A DNA stretch of 64,000 bases from Macrocybe gigantea (taxonomy: Eukaryota; Basidiomycota; Agaricomycetes; Agaricales; Callistosporiaceae): positions 310,001 to 374,000 of the forward strand of contig SJRY01000246.1 of assembly GCA_011319805.1 (NCBI GenBank), in the 5' to 3' direction. The notes below the pieces were generated by a model that worked only from the letters and a program-made list of their open reading frames with translations, had not been told where the DNA came from and searched no databases. This document shows positions 45,625 to 56,400 of this stretch, one piece after another. How positions within the stretch are numbered: the stretch's first letter is position 1; every line of letters begins with the position of its first letter. Made by a program: the position numbers and the translations under genes.

Positions 45625-46982
45625 CTATTGAAAGTAAAAATATAACTTGAGCCCATCTGTCTCCATCGCTTCAAGCCGAGAAATATCCTCCAAATGTTTC
45701 TGAGTACATTCCTCGACGGAAGGCGGATAACCTCGTGCCATGGGCCGGCTCATTTGTCCGATTAGCAGGTGAAATGTGATAAACACGTACTGTAACCACC
45801 TGTGTGATGCAGACGGGATTCGGAGTCTTGACTGTATCATGTCTGCACAGATGTTATCTGATGAAGCACACCAGAGCTCGAGGGACTTGAGACACGTCAT
45901 AGCATTCGGATCATTATCACGGAGAGTAAGAAGGCGGATCGTGTTATCACAAACATTTTCGCATTGAACTCGGAGCGTCCGAAGCCGACGTAGGGCTGAA
46001 TGCGAGAGGCAGGTAATGAGTTCCGTCTCCTCCATGTACTTGTCAGTCAGAATGAAACTGCTGAGTTGGCAAGCTGAGCGATTGAAGAATTCAAACAATG
46101 CCTGAGCATCCTGGCTGCGATTCTTGACGAAACTTTCAATGGCAAGGTCTTGCAGTGCAGGAAATCGGAAATGCGGAAAGAAAGCTCCAATCTGGACATC
46201 TCCAGATATCCTGAACGATGTGAGCGCAGGCAGAACAATTCCTTTCGGCGCAGTTGTCGGCGAAGCGGATTCGGACGGAAGAACGACTTGCAGAGCCAAC
46301 TCAACAAGTTGGGCGCACTGCGAAATAGTGGTGATATAATCCTCCACCGATAACTGAGCTTCAAGGTTGAGATGAGTCAATCGGGAGAAGGGATGCCTCT
46401 AACAGAGGCAAGGCATACTGGGTGGAATATTAAGGAGAGATTCGAGATACCATGGAGGGGCCCAACGAACGCGGAAAGCATGGCTGCTTGTTGATCAGTG
46501 CATTCGTACGCCATGATTTCCAGTCGCGAAAGGAGCCGTGCGCGTCTGGGATCGGCCGCTAGAAGCTGAGTGCAGGTGTGCTCCGTCAGCATGAGAGCCA
46601 CATCGGCCCAACGAGACAGGTTGTTCAAGAATAGTGCAAACACCGTTGCGACATAATCCAGTCTTGCTTCGCGTCTTGCCTCGATGCTGAGCGTAAGGGG
46701 AGATCCTTGAGACCGTTTCAACCAGCGTTGGACCCCTCGAATGGTCAGCCATTGATATTGTTCATATTTATTATGCCTGAGGTCGAATGACGCCCATAGG
46801 AAGGGGGAAGAACGAACAATGTCCCTCCACAGCCGACAAACGAGGGAAAGCGAGAGCGGGGGGAGGCGATAAAGAGACGAATAGAAACCAAAACGAGCGG
46901 GCAAACATGCTTCAAAAATTTTGAGCAGAAGTTCGACAGGAAGGCGACCAATGTAAGCAGCTGAGCGAGGAATCGAAAGCAT
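45625..46982 (-). CDS. F-box protein with LRR-like C terminus
   Basis: Probable substrate receptor of an SCF ubiquitin ligase. Two exons, 46982-46467 and 46398-45625, with a 68-nt intron (GTTGGG donor, TGTTAG acceptor) that keeps phase 0. The F-box is at the N terminus: IGRLPVELLLKIFEACLPA followed by LSLVCRLWRDIVRSSPFLWA. Behind it are Leu-rich units (FSRLTHLNLEAQLS, CAQLVELALQVVLPS, FRFPALQDLAIESF, LRRLRTLRVQCENVCD, LKSLELWCASSDN). The class is greatly expanded in agaricomycetes. It is convergent with the LRR gene at 42619-45402, 220 bases away. The substrate is unknown. Confidence 0.82.
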
Positions 46983-47765
46983 TTATCAGTTGGTGGTGTT
47001 CATCATCAGTGAATCTATACCAACTGGGTGACTTGTCCGCAATGCTTCGCCTACTGTCGTATCCATTCGAATGGCGGGAATCCTGCCCGGTACGATGTTG
47101 AAGGAGATAAGGCATGGCAAAGACTTTCTGTTACGACTCGTGGGATGGAACTGAACAGAACTCACCACATTTTAAGATCCCATCTACTATTGTTTTCGCT
47201 GTCAGGTAGTCAACCTGAACCTCACCATCAAACGCTAAATGGCCCTGGCGCTGCGGACCACCTTATTGTCTATCAATTGTCCTGAGAGCTCACGGCGTGT
47301 TCCAAACGTCGACGTCTTCGCATTGCATGATGATCACCATATTGTTTTGGGCCCACGTGCAACATAGTGTCAACAATCGAATCATTGTTGCGCCATGTCG
47401 ACTCGAGGAACCCAAAACCTGATTCGTACTACCCTGTCGTCTCTGAGGTTGACAGTAGCTATGTTGCAAGGGGCATCTTCTGGCAGCACACACCCGGCGT
47501 AGCTTTTTTGTCCCAAGACAACACCGTCCGGCATCCTGGTGGTGACTAATGAAGACAATTAGACGACCGCAAGTCCCCGCATTCTGCTGCTCGATTGAGG
47601 ATAATTATACGTCATTGATCTCATAGTCCTTCGCATTCACACGCACACGACGATGGGCGCTATGAAACATGACAAATGACAATCTGTACGCGTCCGTCTA
47701 TACCCGTCTAATTGCGATATATCTATCTGATGCTGATGTAGCTCGACAAATGCATTACGAACATG
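46983..47765. other. Intergenic, no gene seen
   Basis: Promoter of the F-box gene and 3' flank of the hydrolase gene; short frames only. Confidence 0.5.
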
Positions 47766-49165
47766 TTAGACAGGGACATGTCGTCTAAGAAAATCCATCT
47801 GTGCTGCCAAGGAAGTTTCGTAACGCTCAGTGCCGGGATAGACATCAAAGTGGCCAGCTGCGGTCAAGTTCAGTTAATATACAAGTATATCCTCAATAGA
47901 GTAGATGCGTTTTATTGGAGACGTACACCCCGGGATCTTCACAAATTCCGCTTTATGTACAGCAGCGACAAGGTCGATTGCTCCTTGGATACCGCACACG
48001 TTGTCGTCTACTTGAGCGATGACGAGGAGTGGACAAGCGATCGAGCCGCAGTTCCTACTTGGCCTGTACGTCAAGAGCTGGAAGAAACTTGACGCAGATA
48101 CCTGACAGATGAACGAAATCTCGTAAGAGGTCCGAGAAGTGGGATCGAAGATCCTTGCCTCATTGGAATAATCCCTGAATTAAGGAACGATGAGCGTCTT
48201 GTCACGAGATTCTAGATGATCGTACTCGCTTTGAATTTTTCGCCAATCTGCGCATGCCCTCCAAGTTTCCGTCCGCTGTAAGGATTCCGACCTCTCCAGG
48301 AGCTGCTACCACAGGAATGTACACCGGAGGCAATCCTACCCATTGCTTAATTGCGTCTAGCGTAGCGTACAGCACAGACTGCAATAACGGCAAAGTCAGC
48401 GGAGGCAATGGCTTCACCCCGATATATGGAGATTGGCATATGACAGCCGCCGGATTTATCTCGTGCTGTTTCAGAGGTGATCGGATAATCAAAATCATAA
48501 GGAGAATGTCACAGCGGACACGCTTGCCTTGCTAGCCAGGGCAATGACGTGACCACCTTCACATGCGAAATGCTGTAAAGTCAGAGTAATATTCGGACAT
48601 CACCACAACCCTCACCGGAAAGACTAGTTCCCCATAATACAACCTTATGAAGGTCAAATTCGGGCCGTTGTCTGACGTATTCGACTAAGGTTCTGTAATC
48701 CTCGAGCTGTTCGCTGAGCGTCAGAACATGTCGCGGAGTTCCATCTTTGTATTCCAAAGCCGATTTTCCAGAAGCAGAAAATGGTGTATCGGACCTTTGT
48801 TGGTGCTCGTCGGAGCAGAGGAGATAATAATACCGTTACCTGATTCTCCCCAGCGGCGATAGTCGAATACGATGCAAGCGTAGCCCCTACTAGCGAACGC
48901 TTCCGCATAAGGTGCTACGGACATCAGCTTGTTCGCACTCAGACCGTGTGCCCTGCAATGAAAAAAATTTTTTCGCTCAGTCTTTCCGTCAATTTGAAAC
49001 TGATGAACAGGAAACGAACATGATGACAACTGGCAATGGCTTCCTAGCACCGGCCGCGGAGCATTCTGTACCTTGATGAGGAATGTACTGCCATGCATCG
49101 AGGTCCCAAGAAGGCGTTGCCGACGGAATCTTTATGGATGACTTGGTGAAGGACGAGGCCGTCAT
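47766..49165 (-). CDS. Alpha/beta hydrolase (peptidase S15/dienelactone-hydrolase-like)
   Basis: ATG 49165 (MTASSFTKSSIKIPSATPSW). Motifs in order: LPVVIMAHGLSANKLMSV (oxyanion region), GYACIVFDYRRWGES, DGTPRHVLTLSEQLEDYRTL, FDLHKVVLWGTSLSGGHV with the nucleophile Ser in G-T-S-L-S (split by an intron), HEINPAAVICQSPYIGVKPL, LLVIAQVDDNVC (acid Asp) and GHFDVYPGTERYETSLAAQM (His). Stop 47766-47768. The intron 48466-48527 has a GC donor in good context (AAG then GCAAGC). Frame problems remain at the joins near 48190 and 47930, where GGGG may be one base too long. The group includes dipeptide- and ester-cleaving enzymes with a cap region; the substrate is unknown. Confidence 0.8.
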
Positions 49166-50073
49166 CTATCTACCTCAGGCTCTATCCCGTTTCAATGATT
49201 GCGGGTTGTGGCTCGAAAAAGGAAAGAAGGCTAGTTGTGGAGCTGTGAGGTATTGCGCTTTAATATCTTTGGCATTAAGCTTTATAATCATCGTGTCTAA
49301 CGCAAGATGGAATTCGGGCTTTTGCAGTTCGCGGGGAGGAACCCCGGTGAATGAAAGCCTTCGAATTCTCGAAGCCTTACAGTGTCCGTGAGTTATCCTA
49401 AAAGCCTCAGCAATACAAATGTAAATAGGTAAAAGCAGATCTGCAGTTAGTCCATAAAGAGCAACTCATTCCGTCTGCCAAATTAAGTAGAAAAGCTGTA
49501 TTCCCTGCTCCAAGGGGGTCGGGAACAATCATGGAGTACAACATATCAAGACACGTATATTCAGACAGACAACGAAGATAGCGATAGTACATACAAGAGA
49601 GCGAAAATTGCTGGCGACTGACATGCAATGCGATTTCAGTATACAGATGGGAGAAATGATCTGTGTCAATGTCCGCGAAGGAATGGAGTGGGTGGTGGTA
49701 AGAGACAACAAGAATCAATCAGTGATAGCTAGACGAGGAACTGCACAGCATAGCACAGAAAGCAAAGCGAAAGCATACAAGAGCAAGAAGCAAGAGAATA
49801 TATACCATACAAGACGCGACTTGGTGTACATAACGAATCGAGTTTTCAAGGTTTTTTTTTTCCGAATTTGGGGCAAGAAATTGAGCTGTAAATATTAGGA
49901 TTGCACACGCCCATGATGATTGGGCCGAGCTTGGTGTTTTCGTTTTGGTGTGTTCGCTCCGACGCATGGATGCACGTAATGACATATCTATTGAAACGGT
50001 GTTTTACAATCAGTAATGGCAGCCTTTCTGATGTCCACAGACACTCACCGGAGTCGTAATTCAATGGTCATAT
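49166..50073. other. Hydrolase promoter and forkhead gene 3' flank
   Basis: Both neighbours are on the minus strand. Contains a T-run (49853-49860) and GA-rich patches; no gene seen. Confidence 0.5.
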
Positions 50074-52066
50074 CTAGTACGCCCTGCGCTTTCCTTTAAT
50101 GTCGGCTTTCGCCTTCATTTTGTATTCTTCTTCGTCATCGTCATCGTCGTCATCATCCGGGTCTTCTTGCAGAAAGTCATCATAGTCAACAGGGGAGGCG
50201 CTGAAGATGCTTCCAGAGGACGAGCTGCCGGCGCCGTAGACAAGCTCTTCATGTGAGGTGGATCGCTTCATTTGACCGGGGTGAAACCCATGTGGCGCGG
50301 AGGCCTGACCAGAGGGCGCGGCGCCTCGGTGATGATGGTAGTGCGACGACATGGCAGGCATAGGAACCGTGGCTGACCTGGACACGGTGCGATTTCCGGG
50401 GCGCACCGTAGACGTCGAGGAACCAGATGAGGACGACGACGAGGACGACGTAGCGTAAGGGGAGTTGGCGCTGCCAGAGATCGGATAAGTCATATGCCTG
50501 GACGACATGGGATAGTTGGCGAACGGGGCTGTCGTCCGGCGACTCCAGGCTGAGGTTGGCCGCTTCCATAGCCCGTCATATGCCCTGCAGCGTAGCCGGG
50601 ATGGTGACGCGAGGAAGAAGTGGACGAGCTAGGGGCAGCCGACGCCACAGGCGATGGGCTCCCGCGCTGCGAGGCCTGTGCATGATGAGCGGCCTGGTTC
50701 AACCAGGCGGTGGTAGCGCTGGGGAACTCGGGCGACGGGCTGGTCGAACCAGCGTTTGAGGGGCCCTCTTCGTCGTCGGCCGCGGAGGAGTCGTGCGCCT
50801 GGCGCCCGCCGGTCCGCCCAAACAAGCCCTCTGCGCCACCTCCTGGCTGCTTGCCCTTGCGCTTGCGATCGCGCTTGTAGCCTTCTCCCTTTGAGACGTC
50901 GATTGTCCAGTACTTGCCTTTTCCAGGCTCCGTGATCGGCCTGGGGACGTGGACGAACATCTGATACAACGAGAGTGCGTGGCGAATGGAGCGCTGTGAG
51001 GAAAGGTGTATAAGCGCCAGTTCTGCCAACGTCCGAGCGAACAAATGGTGCTGAAAACAAACCAACCTGCCATGCTTTGTCTTCAGGATTGTTCCTAAAG
51101 TACTCGAACCTGTTCTCCAATTCACGGTATATCTCGCGCAGGGACAGTCGTTTCCTCGGGCTGCCGTAGATCGCCAACAGCACCAGGACGGGTAGCGCCT
51201 GGCTCGGCTTCTGACCTCCCGGCGGATCCGGTATCCAGCTCAAGTCAACGCGGGCCGTGGCGGGGATGGACAGCCTATTGCGCAGGTACCGTCCGGCTTC
51301 GTCTTCCTCCATCGGTTGTGGTGCGGATGTGGGAAAGGGAAAGGTGTTGACAGACGGCGTTCCAGATGGGCCTTGATAAATAGCCTGAAGCGATTGGTGG
51401 GCTCCGGCAGAACCGCGCACAGCGCCGGGGTGTTGATGGTGATAGTGGGCGTGTGGGGGATAGTGGGCACCCTGATGGTGGGCGGAGGTGGGCGAAGGGT
51501 GAGAGGAAATTGGGGTTGGTGCATGGCCTGCATGCTGGACGACGTTTGGGTATAGAGATGGCTCGGGAGTCGAAGCGTGCAAAAAGACAGTTTGGCTCGC
51601 GGGAGATCCTTGGCTATATGGCCCGACGGAGGGCCCTGAGCCATAACCACGGCCTGCGAAGCCTCCCAGATGCCCCGTCCCCACGTTGTTTCCATATGAG
51701 AAGCCTTGCTATAGTAGGTGTTTCACCACGTGTCAGAAGAAAACAGAAAGGCAAAAAGCGAAAACGGCTGACGTTCTGGGTCTCCGGTGAGAGCGTCAAG
51801 TTCCTGGAGCTCACAGTCTGGAATTGTTGGGGTGCCGGAGGCATATACGGCACATCATCTCGGAGATATGAGGTTCTAGAGACGCCCCTTTGATTATTCG
51901 CTGAGTGATATTCATAAGCTGCCCCACCGCCACCGCACGAAGTCTGAGTGCCCGGCTCAGACTCGTCAGAAGAAGCGTGATAAGAACGTGGAATATTGGT
52001 GTAATAGAATGGTGCCGAGGAGACAGGATTGGGAAAGAACCCCAAGTCAGTGGCAAACCGCGACAT
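50074..52066 (-). CDS. Forkhead transcription factor
   Basis: ATG 52066 (MSRFATDLGFFPNPVSSAPF). A long His/Pro/Ser/Gly-rich region leads to the forkhead domain at about residues 250-350: LPVLVLLAIYGSPRKRLSLR, EIYRELENRFEYFRNN, DKAWQ, then an intron and RSIRHALSLYQMFVHVPRPI, GKGKYWTIDVSKGEGYKRDR. This is the order helix 1, helix 2, recognition helix 3 (with the usual S-I-R-H-x-L-S) and wing (G-K-G-x-Y-W). The C-terminal half is Ser/Pro-rich with a run of eight Ser, a run of eight Asp and a basic tail (KMKAKADIKGKRRAY). The frame changes by one base at about 50540, and a one-base loss is the simplest explanation. Nuclear DNA-binding regulator; targets unknown. Confidence 0.85.
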
Positions 52067-53624
52067 TTTTTTCCGTGCTAGGAGCCATCATTTGAAATAA
52101 AACACGGACCCACATAAACAAAGCCACGGCCATGTGTGCGAGGAGGGCGGAAGTAGGTCCACATCGCCGTTGCACAAAGAGCGCCAGCCACGTGTAGTTG
52201 TGAGGGAAAGCGAGTTGCGGACGATTGAAAGACAGACATGACGGAACCACCCCAGATGGTAACGGAGAGAGAGCCATCAATTAGCGGGACGCGATACGGC
52301 TTCTGTCCAACAAAGGAAAAACGTACCACGAAGTGTCACACAACGTGATCGTTTCCCAAGGACAATGCGAGAGCGAGATAATTTGCAAGACAAGCGTAGA
52401 AAATCAGCAGAGAGTTGGTCTTTGGAGTCTTTGGAGGCAGAACACTGACTCGTAGGCCACTGTTGGGGACTGCGGCTCTGCGAAACGCCGTCCTTATAAC
52501 CATCTCTACAGATGTCACTTGTGACTCTTCAAAATTACCATACACAGTTATTTTTTACGATTGGTGAAAGTGCCTTCAAACCAATCCTCAGCGAGAATTG
52601 GTTCGGACACAGGTTCCTTGACCGAGGACCGCACGTGATAGCTCTTTTGGCTGGGAGGGGTGTGACGAAAAAGTTGTGACGAAGTTGTGACGGGACTGCA
52701 AAGTTGCCTGCCTGGGTAATCTTCCTCTCCTCCTGCCGTTTCAGTTCATTTGGCACTATGTATCGCTCGAATACGGAGATTTTGCAGGATTGGTATCGAC
52801 CCAGTTTTTCTCAAAAATGCCCTTTAGGTCGAGTGGGGCTTTATAAAAGGAAAATCTGCTCGCTTTCTGCGCCCACCATTCACCATGAGGCGCAATGATG
52901 GAACATGACATGCACGGCGCTTTGCAGATGTCGATCCCTTGCGCACCAGGGCACGATATAAAGCCAGTGGACCTCCCGCAAGGCCGGCTGCATTCTCTTA
53001 TGCCCTCGCACAACTATGGATAGGCAAGGACTGGCTCCGGTCTTGATTGTTGTCCAAACGGGGTGCTGGTTTGGATGCGTTGATGCGTCGCCTTTCATGC
53101 CCACCGTGATCTCAGACTCGTTCCCGACGTGTATCCACTCTGTCGGTTGCAAAGCTCGTTGCGTTTGGTTACTTGCGCGAATGGACGTACTTCCAGAATG
53201 GAATCAAATCTGATATACCCTCCTCACACTGCATCGGTCATCGAACGCGGGCAATCTGCGAACACCCACTTCTTGTAAACTTGAGCCTCTGTTTTGTACG
53301 AATATGCGGGAAACGGATTACACACCACCTCTGCTTGCTCTGGCCTGAACGATGTATTCGATCATGCCATTACCGGCCGGCTTTTTCTAAAGGAACACTG
53401 ACAGGAGGATAATCGCTATTGGTATACCTTCTATTACTTACAAGGAATTCGAATGGTCGTGTAGGTACGAGAGGTTAGTATTGAAGACGGCGGTAAACCG
53501 AAGTAAGTAGTAGTAAAGCGTGTAGAGTCAAACGATGTATACAAGGAATAAACAGGAATAGGACTTGTAATGAATGGGAATTGAAGAAAGACCTGTATGA
53601 GAGAAAGAGGAAAAATCCGGAGGT
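52067..53624. other. Intergenic, no confident gene
   Basis: About 1.5 kb. TTTATAAAAGG at 52848-52858 and ATATAAAG near 52955 look like TATA elements on the plus strand. A 65-codon frame at 53016 follows the second (two Cys pairs, weakly hydrophobic start), but I cannot support it as a gene. Confidence 0.4.
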
Positions 53625-54502
53625 TTAGGGCACAATGCTATCAAGATCACCCTCTTTCACTCGAATCTCGACGACTTCGACCTCATAATCTGTTAAAGCC
53701 GGGTTTGTGGATGACGGTGTGGTGGAAAAAAAGCCCCGCGCATTCGGTGGTGAGGTCGATGCAACGTCTGTAATTCGAGGAAAAAGAGGACAAGAATTGC
53801 AGAAGATAGGAACAAACCGTACGCCAAGTTGAGGCAGGGGAACAAAAAAAGTCAGTAGCGTGAGCAAAGAATCTGCGCAAGACAGACGAGAAAGAACGAA
53901 CATCGGTCTTTAATGTACGGTGGAACGAAGAGGTCCTGGTTAGGAGGATCCATGAGTAAGGCTGCAACGGGCCTTTAGCCTGGCGCAACTTACCTGATTC
54001 CAGACGAAACCCTGGCTCTTCTGGATAGTCAAAATGGGGCGGAGAGTGTAGACTGGTGGCTTGCGCTTCTTCCGGTGGTGCGTCTTGCTCTCGGATTCTG
54101 GCTCGATCGCGCGCTGCTTTCCTTTAACATCCTTCGATGTGTGCCCAGGAGAGTCATTCTTGCCTCCTTTTCGCGGGGCACAGTTATCGTCATCGCCAGA
54201 TGAACGTCCATGTCAGTGTCAGGCGCAGGATCAGCTCGAGAGTCGTCCGCACCGGTCAGGCCTGCCGCCTTCCGCCTACCTTCCGACTCGTCGTCGGTCA
54301 TGGAGTCGTCGTGCTCTGCGGCCGCCGCTCTCGCGTAGTCCTCATCGTCCTCTGAGCACGAATCCGAAGCGCTGTCGCTGAACTCGTCATCATCCTCGTC
54401 GTCGCCGTATGGGATCTGCTCATAGCATGCCCAGGTAGGTGGAGATGCAGCCCTGCCGATGGTACGGCGGCGAAAGAAGAACGAGCCGTTGGCAGCACTC
54501 AT
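53625..54502 (-). CDS. Conserved basidiomycete protein, acidic N terminus and conserved C terminus
   Basis: ATG 54502 (MSAANGSFFFRRRTIGRAAS). A strongly acidic stretch follows (YGDDEDDDEFSDSASDSCSE), then a basic segment THHRKKRKPPVYTLRPILTI, QKSQGFVWNQ, and after an intron DLFVPPYIKDRY. A second intron leads to the final exon (VASTSPPN and ending EVVEIRVKEGDLDSIVP, stop 53625). The reading frame of the acidic start and that of the basic segment differ by one base, so a base seems missing near 54210. The segment from LRPILTIQKSQG to PPYIKDRY looks strongly constrained; I recall similar sequences in basidiomycetes without function. A nuclear location is a guess from composition. Confidence 0.65.
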
Positions 54503-54748
54503 TGTCTATGGGTACCCGCTGAATATCGTTCGCGTATCGATGAGATGATGGCCGTTTGAGACAAAGCACTGAGATTCAAATTCAGTAGCTTTCACGTCTG
54601 CAGGTTCACTCGAGGCAATGTGATTGGTGTGAAAATATCGAAGGTCCTCAAACAGCACCAGTGACACGTGACTACTTCGAGTCAGACACCCTCCGCTCGA
54701 CAGAAAACGCCATAAACTAATAGATGCTGAAGCTGATTGACGAATGTG

Positions 54749-56114
54749 ATGGCAGGATCCAGATATGCCTATGTCAAGACATTCGAATTGCCTGATACCC
54801 TGCTCCCGGACACGTATATCGTCTGTCGATTAGACGGGCATTCCTTTCATCGGTACCGAGAACAGACCTTTTTTCTAGTTGAATTCGCTGAAATTGTTCC
54901 AGTTTCTCGTCCGAACACAATTTCACCAAGCCAAATGACGTTCGTGCACTCCGGTTGATGGACCATGCCGCCAGTTGTCTCATGGAAGAATACCCAGATA
55001 TCGTCCTCGGCTTTGGTGAATCTGATGAGTTTAGGTGGGCTGATCATACAAAAGTTCGGAGAAGAATCATTTTTCGATTCTTTCCTAGCTTCCTATTGCG
55101 AAAATCCACGAAACTCTACAATAGACGCCAAGCAAAGATAGTCTCGACACTGACGTCGTTCTTCACGTCTTGTTACGTTTTGCACTGGCCAAAATACTTT
55201 CCTGACACTCCTTTGAAATATCCACCATCTTTCGACGGTCGGCTTGTCATCTACCCAAACGAATGCGTCGTCCGAGATTATTTTGCCTGGAGACAGGTCG
55301 ACAGTGTGTATTGCATTTTGAGTCCAACTTGGTTCTGACGTTCAACGTCCCAGCACACATCAACAACCTGTACAACACCCTTTTTTGGGCGCTTGTTGAA
55401 CGTGGCGGCCAAACGACGACAGAGGCGCACGCGACGCTCAGGGTGAGGGCGCCATATGCCTTTCATTTTATGCCTTTCATCCATGCCTTACGTCCCCGCG
55501 CAGGGAACCATCTCCAAGGACAAGCACGAGATGCTCTTCACCCGGTTTAACATCAACTATAACGAAATAGACGCGAGGTATAGGAAAGGATCCGTCCTGT
55601 TCCGCGAAGCTGTTCGTCTTCACTGGTCCACATCCTTTCTTTCGTCCCGGTTTCTTACGGGCTCGCCTCTGCGCACTAGATCGCGGACTCAAATGCCGAA
55701 GGCAAAACGGAAACAAAAACCGAATCGTCCCTACTAAATCTACCGACGGCAGATGGCCTTCAGCAGCCGGGCCCATCTCCGGAAGCGGAAAGCGAACCGC
55801 CCAGCGAGCCGCCAGCAGCAGCGCAACGGCAGCTCGAGGTGCAGGTTCACGAATCGCGGAGAGAGGCACCGGCTCAGCAGGGGCCACAAGCGGGAATTGC
55901 ACCCGTTGCCGAGTTGGGTGGCAGGAAGGCGGAGGTGGAGGAACAGAAGGGGAAAGGGAAGGCAGTGGTGGAAACGAAACAGCGTCAGTCAGCCAAAGCC
56001 AAAGCCAAAGCAAAATCGGCGACAAAAATAACCGTCATGCATTGCGACATCATCAAAGACAATTTTTGGGATGCTCGACCGGAGATCCTTGAGGTGCCAG
56101 CTTCTTCACCTTGA
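54749..56114 (+). CDS. THG1: tRNA(His) guanylyltransferase Thg1
   Basis: Adds the essential G-1 to the 5' end of tRNA-His. ATG 54749. Motifs in order: SRYAYVKTFELPDTLLP, YIVCRLDGHSFHRFS (metal-binding RxDG), NDVRALRLMDHAA, DIVLGFGESDEF (second metal Asp-Glu), STLTSFFTSCYVLHWPKYF, PPSFDGRLVIYPN, RDYFAWRQVDTHINNLYNTL, GTISKDKHEMLFTRFNINYN and YRKGSVLFRE. The usual C-terminal MHCDIIKDNFWDARPEIL ends at 56114. Five GT-AG introns, all in phase. Between the catalytic core and the last motif lies an insertion of about 110 residues rich in Glu, Gln, Pro, Ala and Lys, encoded in one exon (55679-56020); yeast Thg1 has only a short linker there. Catalytic residues are complete. Confidence 0.93.
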
Positions 56115-56400
56115 TAGGCGGAAATGGAACGCGAGAAGTAGAGCATCAGTATTATATCTGGCATACGCGAAGTAGATCGCGCTCCATGGTCGTATGGAGG
56201 TGCTCAATCAGCGGTCTGCCCGGCCATCTGGTCTACCGCTCGTGTGGGTCATCGTGCTATGACCGCCGAAACAACGGCATACTGTCCGAACTAAAGGATT
56301 GCCTCGATTAACCATACTACATTGCCTCACCAGCACTTCATCATTTCGCATTCATAACCGACTGTCAGCAGAATGCAACGAATCAATAAAAAAAACATTG
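56115..56400. other. Convergent 3' ends of THG1 and the deubiquitinase gene
   Basis: 287 bases between two stop codons. Nothing distinctive seen. Confidence 0.5.

Noticed and set aside
46399..46466. In-frame TAG and frame shift in the F-box gene
   Set aside because: Both vanish when a 68-nt GT-AG intron is removed in phase 0.
53016..53213. 65-codon frame behind a TATA-like element as a secreted peptide
   Set aside because: Its start is only weakly hydrophobic, without a clean signal peptide, and no homologue comes to mind.
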